This document shows positions 52,080 through 60,358 of a stretch of 64,000 bases of DNA, piece by piece; position 1 is the first letter of the stretch; each line of letters starts with the position of its first letter. Source of the stretch: Bacillota bacterium (lineage in GTDB: Bacteria > Bacillota_I > Bacilli_A > RF39 > UBA660); NCBI GenBank assembly GCA_015059405.1, contig SVAL01000006.1, positions 31,110 through 95,109 of the forward strand. The letters are read 5' to 3'. The notes under the pieces were generated by a model. It saw only the letters and a list, made by a program, of their open reading frames with translations. It searched no databases and had not been told where the DNA came from. The position numbers were made by a program, and so were the translations under genes.

Positions 52080-52907
52080 TTAATTTATTAAAGTAAATTT
52101 GTAATCACAATTATTTGAATTATAAATATGTACAGAACTATCTATTGATACAGTATTATTCTTTGATGTTGTTGTAAATTTAAGCATTTCTTTTGAATTG
52201 TATGCTGTTCCATAATTTCCGTTTTGATAACCTTCTCTATAATCAATCCATAAAAAGCATATATTTTCATTCATGTTAGTTGCTTCAACTTTATATTTTC
52301 CATCTGGCAAATAATAAAAAATAACATTCTTTTTTTCAAATTCCATATATTTGCCATATTCACCAATTTCATTATATTTTATGGTATATACAGTTTCTTT
52401 GGGTTCTTCTTTAATTGCTTCTTTTTCACTTTCGTCGCTACTGGTTTCATTATCAACAGAATCATCTTTAATAGGTACATTTTCTTCTTTATCAACAACA
52501 TTTGATTGGGAACCATTATCTTCTGTTTCTACATTTTCGACTGGAGTACAAATTATCCATACGAATAGTATTAATATTGGTAATACAATTCTAGCAATTT
52601 TTATATATTTTTCATCAATTTGACTAAACTTATCTTCTATTAAAGTATAGAAAACCTTAAATAAACTTAATCCAAATAATATAGCGAATATACTGGATAC
52701 AATATCTTCAGTAAATGATGATAGATATACTAATATTAGTAACCCACCAACACCATATAAAAATCCATTCCATATTTTACTAGCAAGGCCACCAATATCT
52801 CCAGGAGTTCTAACTGCTTTCATTTTTTCATCATAAGGTGTTCCACATTTTGGACAATATATGTAATCATCCTTGTATTCTTTTTTACATTTTCTACATA
52901 TCTTCAT
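52080..52907 (-). CDS. zinc-ribbon membrane protein, unknown
   Basis: 275 aa. N-terminal zinc ribbon (CRKCKKEYKDDYIYCPKCG), then two or three membrane helices (about 48-66, 71-90 and 105-122), a Ser/Glu/Asp linker and a C-terminal beta-rich domain (YTIKYNEIGEYGKYMEFEKK, NCDYKFTLIN). The layout, cytoplasmic ribbon plus outside domain, is seen in many gut Bacillota proteins without assigned function. It lies 9 bases after a second zinc-ribbon gene, and the pair is cargo of the element. Could be membrane sensor or superinfection-type protein; no evidence decides. Confidence 0.6.
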   Translation of the reverse strand: MKICRKCKKEYKDDYIYCPKCGTPYDEKMKAVRTPGDIGGLASKIWNGFLYGVGGLLILVYLSSFTEDIVSSIFAILFGLSLFKVFYTLIEDKFSQIDEKYIKIARIVLPILILFVWIICTPVENVETEDNGSQSNVVDKEENVPIKDDSVDNETSSDESEKEAIKEEPKETVYTIKYNEIGEYGKYMEFEKKNVIFYYLPDGKYKVEATNMNENICFLWIDYREGYQNGNYGTAYNSKEMLKFTTTSKNNTVSIDSSVHIYNSNNCDYKFTLIN

Positions 52908-52916
52908 AGAAACCTC

Positions 52917-53744
52917 CTATTTAAAATAACTTTCTGGAATATCATAATTTGGTTTATCTTTTATAGTTTCTTGCAACTCTTTAGCAGCCGCTTCAATTTG
53001 TGGATTATAGTTCAAGACTGTTTGTTCTTCTTCTGGCTTTAAAAATGATTTTGGAACCGGAGTTGAAGATAAAACTCTTAATTGATCTACAATCATTTGT
53101 GCAGTATTAACAGAGTTATTATAAGCCGAACTTGATTGGTCAATTGTTTTTGATAATATCACTATTTCAGTATTAAAGCCTTTAATGTTTACATTAACAC
53201 CTATATGATGACAGGTTGGTATTTCGTCTGAGGTAGTTACTTGATTATTATTTCCTTTTGTAGTTGTTTTTCCTAATGCAGAACCACCAACAACTGCTCC
53301 AACTGGACCTAATATTAACCCACCAGCAACCGCACCACCTAATGATGCATGCTTTTTAGATTTTTGATTATTAGTACCTGTTGTGTTTGTCACTGTTCTA
53401 AATCCATCATTTTTAACCATTTCTGCACCTTTAATATCAGAAAAAGGATAAGTAGTTCCATTAATTGAAACAATTCCTTCAGTTAAATTATAAGTAAAAT
53501 TATTACCTATTGATTTCCATCTACTCGTAGCTATTCTATTAATTTCATTTTGTTTTGCTTTTTCAAGTTGAGCTAACTTGTTTTGAGCATTTTTGACTTT
53601 GGTATTATATTCTTTGTCTCTGTCTTTATGAATTTTTTTATCTACTTTTTCTAAATACTTTATAAACTTGGCTTGATTAATTCCACAATAACCGCAAAAA
53701 ATATCATCATCATCAATCTTTTTTTGACATTTTACACACTTCAT
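52917..53744 (-). CDS. zinc-ribbon protein with glycine-zipper segment, unknown
   Basis: 275 aa. N-terminal ribbon (CVKCQKKIDDDDIFCGYCG), a Lys-rich coiled coil (about 25-75), a small beta domain (YNLTEGIVSINGTTYPFSDI) and a glycine-zipper hydrophobic stretch (LGGAVAGGLILGPVGAVVGG), then another beta stretch and a polar tail. It may insert into or attach to the membrane. First gene of the minus-strand cargo pair. No catalytic residues recognised. Confidence 0.6.
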   Translation of the reverse strand: MKCVKCQKKIDDDDIFCGYCGINQAKFIKYLEKVDKKIHKDRDKEYNTKVKNAQNKLAQLEKAKQNEINRIATSRWKSIGNNFTYNLTEGIVSINGTTYPFSDIKGAEMVKNDGFRTVTNTTGTNNQKSKKHASLGGAVAGGLILGPVGAVVGGSALGKTTTKGNNNQVTTSDEIPTCHHIGVNVNIKGFNTEIVILSKTIDQSSSAYNNSVNTAQMIVDQLRVLSSTPVPKSFLKPEEEQTVLNYNPQIEAAAKELQETIKDKPNYDIPESYFK

Positions 53745-53864
53745 AAACTCACTCCTTAATTATTTAAATTATATCATATATTATAAAAATTAATATACAA
53801 ATTAGGACAAAAAGTTTACTTATTTATTTTTTTCATTGTGGGACAATAATTATAGGTGATGCAA

Positions 53865-54119
53865 ATGATTGATAAATACAAGAAATATAATCCTGAATTC
53901 AAAGCAATTATTTGTAATAATATTAAAAACTTTCGTAAAGAAAAAGGAATGAGATTAATGGATTTGGCTGAAATTTTAGATATCTCTCCTGAATATTTAA
54001 AAAGAATAGAATCTCCAAATGATGAAAAAAAGAGTTGCTCATTATCCTTACTTTATAAAATATCAATAATTCTTGACAAAAAACTTGATGATTTTTTAAT
54101 AGACAATAGAAATAGCTAA
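53865..54119 (+). CDS. XRE-family helix-turn-helix regulator
   Basis: 84 aa from ATG at 53865, after AGGTG; the track start at 53856 is a GTG. An HTH of the Cro/CI type is visible (KNFRKEKGMRLMDLAEILDI then SPEYLKRIESPNDEKKSCSLSLLYKISIILD). It faces the zinc-ribbon genes divergently, and two GGACAA boxes (near 53803 and 53840) in the gap could be operators. It precedes the nSTAND gene but has its own terminator, so it would regulate rather than be cotranscribed. Confidence 0.8.
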   Translation: MIDKYKKYNPEFKAIICNNIKNFRKEKGMRLMDLAEILDISPEYLKRIESPNDEKKSCSLSLLYKISIILDKKLDDFLIDNRNS

Positions 54120-54131
54120 CGCTATTTTTTT
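54110..54131 (+). terminator. terminator of the XRE gene
   Basis: AAATAGC and GCTATTT with loop TAAC (contains the stop codon) followed by TTTTTTT. Confidence 0.8.
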
Positions 54132-54140
54132 TTGTTTTCA

Positions 54141-54169
54141 TTGAATAGACTAAAAAAATTCTATATAAT
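54141..54169 (+). promoter_or_regulatory. promoter of the nSTAND NTPase gene
   Basis: TTGAAT, 17 bases, TATAAT, 30 bases before the ATG, with AAGGAGGT as ribosome site. Confidence 0.75.
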
Positions 54170-54198
54170 AATAAACAAATTGTATAAGGAGGTATAAT

Positions 54199-57100
54199 AT
54201 GTCTAAATTTATAGAAATACAAAGTTCAATTTTAAGTCTGGGACCTGGAGAATATCAACGTCTTTGTTCTACATATGCCATTCAAAAATACAATCTTAAT
54301 AACATGCATGATATAGGCAGTAAAGAAGGTACTAATAAAACAACAATTGGAATTCCAGATTCATATTCAGTTGATGCTAATGGTAAATATATATTACTAA
54401 TGTATGGTACAGTTGAAAAAAAATCAGTTCCAAAGTTAACAACAGATATTATAGATGCTGCAAACGGCAAAAAGACAGGACTAATAAAAAAGCAAATAAA
54501 AGAAATCATATGTTTTCATACTAACACAAATATAAAGCCAGGAGAATATAATAAATTGGTTAATTTAATCCCAGATATTAAAATTACTTTAATTGATATT
54601 GACTCTTTAGCACATGATATAGATGAAAACTATCATAATATTGCAAATGATTATTTAAACATTCCTATAGATACAAATCAAATTAGTGATATAAATACAT
54701 TTATTGAGCGTTATGATAAGAATTCCATAAACTCCCCGTTAAATATTGATTTTGTATATAGAAAAGATAAAGATACAATTTACAAAAGTGCATTAGATTC
54801 AAAAATGACAATAGTTACTGGAAAACCAGGTACTGGGAAAACAAAAATATCTTTAGAAGTTCTAAAAGAACTTGAAAAAAATGAAAACTATTCTTCACTA
54901 TGTATTAGAATAAATGGATTAGAACTCTACAACGATCTCAAGACGGCCATAAAAAATGATAAAAATTATATTATATTTTTTGATGATATTAATAATCTTA
55001 ATGGATTAATGTCTGTGGTTGATTTAATTGTAACCAATAAAAATGAAAATATTAAAATATTAGCAACAGTTAGAGATTATTTGTTAGATGAAGTATTAAA
55101 AAAACTTAATTTACTAATAGAGCCGAGTGTATGCATCTTAAATAAAATGAGTGATTCGGAAATTATTAATATTTTAGAAAATACATATAATGTCAAAAAT
55201 AAAGAATGGCAACAAAAAATTCTAAAGATATCTAATGGTAATCCACGATTAGCAATAATGAGTTTTATTTCAGTTAGAGATGGAAAAATAGACTCTCTAA
55301 ATAGTGTTTATGATATTTTTAAAAATTATTATGATAATGTAATTAATTATAAAAAACTATCTGTTTATGAAATAAAAGTTCTGTTTTATATAGCTTTGTT
55401 ATCACCAATTAGTACATCAAACGAAATTGTAAGTAATTATCTAAAAGAATTGGAAATATTTGATACAGAAACATTAAAAAAATTAAGAGATATGGAATTA
55501 ATTGATTATTTTAATGATGATGCTTTAAAAATATGTGATCAAAATTTTTCTAATTATTTAGTATATAAGTATTTGATAATAGATAAGACTATTAATATTT
55601 CGAATTTATTAAAACAAGTATACCCTAATTTTATTAACAAATTTATAAATGTTATAAATATGATTAATGAACAATTTTATGATGAAAAAACGATTAATTA
55701 TATAACACAAGAGATAGATACTGTTTGGAATGAAGAACCATATAATAGTGACTGGAAATTTGTAGATTATTTCCATAATGTTAATGTATCAAAAGCATTA
55801 CTTAAAATAAAAAAGAAAATTGAAAGTTATGCTAAAGAAGAAATGCCTGAGAAAATAAAATATGAAAACAATGTATATTTAAGTGATAATTTATTAAGTT
55901 TAATATCTGATTTCAAAGATACTGAATACTTAAAATTATCTTTTGAATTATTATTATCATATCTTGAAAAAAGACCTAGTTTATATAATGAAATATGTAA
56001 AAGTATAAAGGATTATTGGCTAATAACAAATCCATATCCAGATTTTTTGTTAGAAACAGAAATTATTAACATATTGTTTTCAAAGTATAAAACAACAAAC
56101 ATAATTAAAATGAGAGAAATATATAGAATTTTATTAGAACAATCTTTATTATATTGTTTAGAATTAGAGTTTCATATTAGCAAACAAGGAAATACTCCAA
56201 GAACTATTAATTTCATTACAATAAAATTACAAGATAATGATAAAGTTTTCTCATTTAGAAAACACCTATATGATATAGTATTTCAATTGTGCAATGAAGA
56301 TGAAACTAATTATAATATATTATTAAATGAGTTAATTTGGTTCTACGATGAAGATCAAAAAGCAATATTGGAAAATGATATAAAATATTTAGACGAAAAG
56401 TTTTTTGTAACATGGGATAATATATCAATAATACAAGGTAAAATACTATTTTTACTAAAAGAAAAATGTCAAAAGTTTAATATAGAACCACCAACTTCAT
56501 TAGAAAAATATAAAGAATGTTCAGAGTTTCTAATAATTAATATGTTCGAGAAATATGATTATGATGAAAAAAACGATGAATTATTGTGCTACTTAGAAAA
56601 TAAGAGTCAAGATTGCTATAACACGATATTTCTAATACTTAAAAAGGTTGAAGAACATAATATAAATGTTGATAGTTGGAAAATGCATAATTCATTAGAC
56701 CTATTATTTAAACAAGTATTAGAAAAAGATACAACTTTATTTGAAGAAATATTTATTTTATATTTAGAATCAGATTGCCCTTTTACAAATGGGTTGTTCT
56801 TTATTAGAAATCTTGTAGATAAAAATATACTAGAAAAAACATTAGACAATATAATAAAAAGCAGTACATCTAAAAAATACTATTTATTATCCTGTATACT
56901 AAATAATTATTATGATGAAAAATATATACTAGTAGTAAAAGATTTTATAAAAAATCAAAAAACTATGAATAAATATACTTTATCAATTGAAGCTATTTTT
57001 GAATACTCTAAATATAATGAAGATTTATTAGAAAACTACACTAAAGACATACTAACTGAAAATGATTTTGGACTATATTCTAGTTTTACAAATTCATTTG

Positions 57101-57816
57101 TTGATAAAGAATTTGTTGAAACTATATACAATGCTTTTGATAATAAAAAAACACTTGAAGAATTATATTTAAAATCTATAAAATGTCATAGCGATTACAA
57201 TGGGAATATGGGATTTTTATTATGTATAAATAATTACGATTTTCTAAATAAAATACTTGAAACCAAATCATATGATCATACTGGAAAAATAAGAAATATT
57301 GTAAAAAACATATGGAAACATGCTAAATATAAAGACATTATCTCATATAATTATGATAAAATAATTGAGTCTAATTTCGGATATTTACGATTACATACGT
57401 TATTCGATTTTGATAATGAAGAAAATATAAAACAGAATCAATTAGAATGGTTTAAAGAGAAAATATTAGAAATTAAAGAAGATAAAGATAAAATTTATTA
57501 TGTATTTTATGTAATTGGTGAAAAAGAAAATTGTTTAAAAAAAGAATTAATTCTTTTTCTATTAGATAACACAAGTAATATTGAAATATTTAAACAAATA
57601 AGTTTCTTTTCGCATTCGGAATCATGGAGCGGAAGCAGAATTCCAAATATCGAACGAAAAATTGAATTTATTCAATCAATATTAAGTGAGATAAAAGCCA
57701 AAAGTGATTTGATATACATGGAACATATAGATTATTTAAATGAAAGAATAAAGCGTTATAAAAAAGAAATTAAAAGAACTCAAATAGAAGAATACATAGA
57801 TGATTTTCTTAATTAA
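54199..57816 (+). CDS. nSTAND-type NTPase with nuclease-like N-terminus, putative antiphage protein
   Basis: 1205 aa. Residues 1-100 resemble the endonuclease-like head of large STAND proteins (LGPGEYQRLCSTYAIQK, GIPDSYSV, NGKYILLMYGT): a PD pair is present but the usual acidic residue of the (D/E)xK part is replaced in LMYGT, so cutting is uncertain. The NTPase has Walker A VTGKPGTGKTK (about 206-216), Walker B YIIFFDDIN (about 257-265), an arginine after ILATVRDYL, and GNPR (about 347), as in the nSTAND3 group. The remaining 750 residues are helical, TPR-like in character, and would be the sensor. Avs and related STAND proteins sense phage proteins and then kill or cleave DNA. Very low GC, own promoter, last cargo gene. 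Confidence 0.8.
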   Translation: MSKFIEIQSSILSLGPGEYQRLCSTYAIQKYNLNNMHDIGSKEGTNKTTIGIPDSYSVDANGKYILLMYGTVEKKSVPKLTTDIIDAANGKKTGLIKKQIKEIICFHTNTNIKPGEYNKLVNLIPDIKITLIDIDSLAHDIDENYHNIANDYLNIPIDTNQISDINTFIERYDKNSINSPLNIDFVYRKDKDTIYKSALDSKMTIVTGKPGTGKTKISLEVLKELEKNENYSSLCIRINGLELYNDLKTAIKNDKNYIIFFDDINNLNGLMSVVDLIVTNKNENIKILATVRDYLLDEVLKKLNLLIEPSVCILNKMSDSEIINILENTYNVKNKEWQQKILKISNGNPRLAIMSFISVRDGKIDSLNSVYDIFKNYYDNVINYKKLSVYEIKVLFYIALLSPISTSNEIVSNYLKELEIFDTETLKKLRDMELIDYFNDDALKICDQNFSNYLVYKYLIIDKTINISNLLKQVYPNFINKFINVINMINEQFYDEKTINYITQEIDTVWNEEPYNSDWKFVDYFHNVNVSKALLKIKKKIESYAKEEMPEKIKYENNVYLSDNLLSLISDFKDTEYLKLSFELLLSYLEKRPSLYNEICKSIKDYWLITNPYPDFLLETEIINILFSKYKTTNIIKMREIYRILLEQSLLYCLELEFHISKQGNTPRTINFITIKLQDNDKVFSFRKHLYDIVFQLCNEDETNYNILLNELIWFYDEDQKAILENDIKYLDEKFFVTWDNISIIQGKILFLLKEKCQKFNIEPPTSLEKYKECSEFLIINMFEKYDYDEKNDELLCYLENKSQDCYNTIFLILKKVEEHNINVDSWKMHNSLDLLFKQVLEKDTTLFEEIFILYLESDCPFTNGLFFIRNLVDKNILEKTLDNIIKSSTSKKYYLLSCILNNYYDEKYILVVKDFIKNQKTMNKYTLSIEAIFEYSKYNEDLLENYTKDILTENDFGLYSSFTNSFVDKEFVETIYNAFDNKKTLEELYLKSIKCHSDYNGNMGFLLCINNYDFLNKILETKSYDHTGKIRNIVKNIWKHAKYKDIISYNYDKIIESNFGYLRLHTLFDFDNEENIKQNQLEWFKEKILEIKEDKDKIYYVFYVIGEKENCLKKELILFLLDNTSNIEIFKQISFFSHSESWSGSRIPNIERKIEFIQSILSEIKAKSDLIYMEHIDYLNERIKRYKKEIKRTQIEEYIDDFLN

Positions 57817-57857
57817 GAATTAATATTAATTTAAAAAGATAATTTGTTATACTTCCA

Positions 57858-57886
57858 TTGAAAAAATATAAAAATTCATATATAAT
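57858..57886 (+). promoter_or_regulatory. outward promoter at the right end of the element
   Basis: TTGAAA, 17 bases, TATAAT, a near-perfect promoter with no plus-strand gene behind it. It points through attR to a terminator. In the excised circle it would point through attP to the left-end genes and recombinase. Confidence 0.7.
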
Positions 57887-57921
57887 GGTTATAGAAAGAG
57901 AACAAGTTCGTAAGCTGTAGT

Positions 57922-58737
57922 TTAACTGCTCCATATGAATTTAAAGAACTTAGTAAAAGCTGAGTTCTTTTTTTTATATTCCACGGAGTCAGCTTGTTTA
58001 TTTTCAAAACATTTATTTCTTTCGCACATAATAATTATAATGTCATCAAATAAACTATACCATTTTACTTGTACATATTCTCGACATTTTTCATATTTGG
58101 GATTATATTTTAAATTTTTATCCCAATTTTGCAAAAATAAACCTCTAACATGAACCCCAGTGGATTCAATTTTTTTATTACATAAATATTTTAATATTTC
58201 TTCTTTTGTTGCCCAAATAAAATCATTTGCAACACCTAACACAATGGCGTCTACTGTTACTCGATAATTTACATCTGTTTGCATCAGAAATCTTTTTATC
58301 AATATTTCATGTATTTTTTCTAATTCTTTATTTATTTCTTTTATTTCTTCTTGATGGTCCTTCTTGTATTCTTCAGAACTCATTCTAATAACTCCTGTAT
58401 TATTAGCAGTTCCATCTGAATATAAATACTTTAATAATTTTTCAGATTCCTTAAAACTATTTCTTTTTAAATAATTTATGAATTTGTCGTTTTTTTCTAA
58501 ATGCACTGAATTCTTCGACCCACTTTTTATGCTTAGTCCCTTTTTTCTTCCCTTTACAATAACAACAACATCTACTTTAGCATGCTTTTCATACTTATAA
58601 GCAGTTATTAAATCTTTTTTTTTGATTTTTGGATATAATGTCTGAATTAATTCTTGTAACAATAAATTAATCTCACAAAATTTTTTACCATTTAAATTAT
58701 TAATAAATACAAGTTCTGTTAAATATCCGTTTCTCAT
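57922..58737 (-). CDS. restriction-endonuclease-like protein
   Basis: 271 aa. Residues about 45-80 read KVDVVVIVKGRKKGLSIKSG and NSVHLEKNDKFINYLK, a PD-(D/E)XK-like core in which Asp is followed by SIK rather than ExK, then INKELEKIHEILIKRF and FIWATKEEILKYL, and VQVKWYSLFDD near the end. The pattern recalls stand-alone restriction-like nucleases of gut Bacillota. No methyltransferase is next to it. It lies just outside attR. Its last codons (FIWSS) are formed by the attachment sequence and run through a terminator hairpin, so the C-terminus may have changed when the element inserted. Confidence 0.6.
   Translation of the reverse strand: MRNGYLTELVFINNLNGKKFCEINLLLQELIQTLYPKIKKKDLITAYKYEKHAKVDVVVIVKGRKKGLSIKSGSKNSVHLEKNDKFINYLKRNSFKESEKLLKYLYSDGTANNTGVIRMSSEEYKKDHQEEIKEINKELEKIHEILIKRFLMQTDVNYRVTVDAIVLGVANDFIWATKEEILKYLCNKKIESTGVHVRGLFLQNWDKNLKYNPKYEKCREYVQVKWYSLFDDIIIIMCERNKCFENKQADSVEYKKKNSAFTKFFKFIWSS
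57926..57939 (+). other. attR candidate
   Basis: CTGCTCCATATGAA, 13 of 14 matches with attL. The bases just inside, TGTAGTTTAA, match the tRNA-Gly D-arm side, so the right end looks like a collapsed tRNA. The bases just outside lead into a terminator after 4 bases, the expected tRNA trailer. Confidence 0.6.
57943..57975 (+). terminator. displaced native tRNA-Gly terminator
   Basis: AAAGAACTTAG and CTGAGTTCTTT (11 bp with one G-U, loop of 6) followed by TTTTT. Probably the original terminator of tRNA-Gly 1, pushed 9.1 kb away by the insertion. Confidence 0.8.
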
Positions 58738-58783
58738 CTTATCACCAATATTATTATTATTTGTTAACGAAAAAATTCCCTAT

Positions 58784-58813
58784 AAAACAAGATGATTATT
58801 ATCATCTTGTTTT
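58784..58813 (-). terminator. terminator after the GNAT gene
   Basis: AAAACAAGATGAT and ATCATCTTGTTTT (13 bp, loop TATT); overlaps the GNAT stop codon, T-rich on both sides. Confidence 0.8.
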
Positions 58814-59251
58814 TCTATACTCTTCTTCTGGTATTGAATAATAGTAATAGTCTTTATCATCTCTTATTAATTTAAATCCATTATATACAATACTTGTTAT
58901 AGCGGCTACATTTATTCTTTTTGTTTGTATTTCTACTTCTAAACTATTATCTAAAATAATTTCTTTTAAAATACCTAATGCCTCTGTACCATATCCTTTA
59001 CCACGATGTTTTTTTAAAACACCCATATCAATTTCATTTATATTTGTTCTTGGATTATTTACAATCATAACAAACCCAATACTTTTTCCATCTTTTTCAA
59101 TTAATGCTGAATAACAAGAGTTTGCAAGTCTACTTCTAACTATCCTTTCTTGAGCAAATGTATTTTTTAAATCTTCATCTTGATTAATTATATCAATTAC
59201 TTTTATTTCTTCGTTAAAGTCTAATTTTCTTAATCTTACATTTTTTTCCAT
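58802..59251 (-). CDS. GNAT family N-acetyltransferase
   Basis: 149 aa. GNAT fold with the acetyl-CoA motif VLKKHRGKGYGTEALGIL, preceded by SIGFVMIVNNPRTNINEIDMGV. Best general resemblance is to RimJ/RimL-type side-chain or N-terminal acetylases, but the substrate is unknown. Cytoplasmic, no partner gene. About 40 bases downstream of the 328-aa gene, probably in the same transcript. Confidence 0.85.
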   Translation of the reverse strand: MEKNVRLRKLDFNEEIKVIDIINQDEDLKNTFAQERIVRSRLANSCYSALIEKDGKSIGFVMIVNNPRTNINEIDMGVLKKHRGKGYGTEALGILKEIILDNSLEVEIQTKRINVAAITSIVYNGFKLIRDDKDYYYYSIPEEEYRKTR

Positions 59252-59292
59252 ATATTCTACTCCTAATTTAATTATATTATGTTTGAAACATT

Positions 59293-60279
59293 TTATTTGT
59301 TTTTTATTTTTACTTTATAAGTATTGTCATCTTCAGGTATTAACGCGATTATATCCTGTGATGATATACTTCCTTGATGTTCTATCTCACCCTCATTATG
59401 TTGTATAATAGTTTCTACCGTTAAATTCAAATTGTTTTTTCTATATAACATTTCAAAAACTGAACTAGGATTTTTCAAACTATTATTATCAATCATAAGA
59501 ATTACTTTTTCTAGTGAAGACTCTTTTTTTTCTTCTGAAAACCTTTTAATAAAATCTAAAATATAGAACAATTCCTCTTCAGTAATTTGAATGTCGTTTT
59601 TGGAAATAGCAGCAAGTATTTTACTAATCTTTTTTTCTTCATCATTTTCAAGTGGTTCATAATACCCAGTAAATGCACAAAAGATATCATCTAATAATAA
59701 ACCAGAAAATTCACCAGATTCACCATAAGTATCTAAAATATATCCTAAATCTGATGAAAGATAAATTGTATTAAATCTTTCTTTAGTAAATCCATATCCA
59801 CCTGGTACGTTAATTAGTGAAGGTAATGCAAAAATATGATTAGAATTATCTTTGTTTCTTTCTTTTATACACTTATATACAAGATCTAGGTCTAAACAAC
59901 TTTGATATACATCACATTTATATTTATCATTTAACGTAAGAAGACCAGCATTTAGTATTTGACTAATATTAGATTTTCTAGTTATATGAAATAAAAATCC
60001 ATCTCTTATAAAATTCTTATATAGTTCTTTTTGTATTTCCTCTTTGGTTAATCCTTTTACTTCTTCTAAATAACGATATGGTAGTTTTTCAGAATATCTA
60101 TGATTAATAAAATATTCAAAGTTATCAAAATCACGAGTTGATATTAGGAAATAAAGGGCTTTTTCTAAAAATAATCGTGCGTGTTTATATGAACGTTTAT
60201 TTATGTATATTAATTCTTCTTTAAAATTATCACTTTCAATTGATTCTTTTAATCTTTGGTAGAACTCTAATTTTTCCAT
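59293..60279 (-). CDS. unknown protein with an ART/2'-phosphotransferase-like motif
   Basis: 328 aa, no signal peptide or membrane helix; GGAGG ribosome site. The N-terminal 110 residues are helical. The segment GFLFHITRKSNISQILNAGL resembles the H-x-T...GL core found in ADP-ribosyltransferase-like and RNA 2'-phosphotransferase folds, and FNTIYLSSDLGYILDTYG follows where such folds have a second strand. No clear catalytic Glu could be assigned. The C-terminal third is polar. Function is open; the resemblance is weak. Confidence 0.5.
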   Translation of the reverse strand: MEKLEFYQRLKESIESDNFKEELIYINKRSYKHARLFLEKALYFLISTRDFDNFEYFINHRYSEKLPYRYLEEVKGLTKEEIQKELYKNFIRDGFLFHITRKSNISQILNAGLLTLNDKYKCDVYQSCLDLDLVYKCIKERNKDNSNHIFALPSLINVPGGYGFTKERFNTIYLSSDLGYILDTYGESGEFSGLLLDDIFCAFTGYYEPLENDEEKKISKILAAISKNDIQITEEELFYILDFIKRFSEEKKESSLEKVILMIDNNSLKNPSSVFEMLYRKNNLNLTVETIIQHNEGEIEHQGSISSQDIIALIPEDDNTYKVKIKNK

Positions 60280-60329
60280 AATATCACCTCCAAGTATTTA
60301 TTATTATAATTAATAACTTTATTTAGTCA

Positions 60330-60358
60330 AATAAAAAAATGTAGATAAATCTACATTT
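60330..60358 (-). terminator. terminator after the HipA-like gene
   Basis: AAATGTAGAT and ATCTACATTT (10-bp stem) followed by TTTTTTTATTTG on the minus strand; overlaps the stop codon. Confidence 0.8.

Larger units (their letters stand above)
48821..57939 (+). mobile_element. 9.1-kb integrative element in the tRNA-Gly 3' end
   Basis: Bounded by the direct repeat CTGCTCCATWTGAA. Contains a large serine recombinase, small ORFs, an oriT-like segment with a MobC-like gene, two zinc-ribbon proteins, an XRE regulator and an nSTAND NTPase. No relaxase or transfer genes, so at most mobilisable in trans. The displaced terminator at 57943 supports these boundaries. Coordinates depend on the repeat and should be tested against an empty site. 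Confidence 0.7.
57893..57975 (+). ncRNA. candidate small RNA between orphan promoter and terminator
   Basis: About 83 nt are predicted from the promoter at 57858 and the terminator at 57943. No ORF with a ribosome site is inside. The last part is antisense to the 3' end of the 271-aa gene. It contains GTTCGTAAG, the complement of a sequence at the other element end, and a tRNA-like TGTAGTTTAA joined to CTGCTCCAT. Alternatively it is a by-product of an excision switch rather than a functional RNA. Confidence 0.4.

Noticed and set aside
54282-56849. Minus ORFs inside the nSTAND gene
   Set aside because: No ribosome sites; shadows of AT-rich coding sequence.
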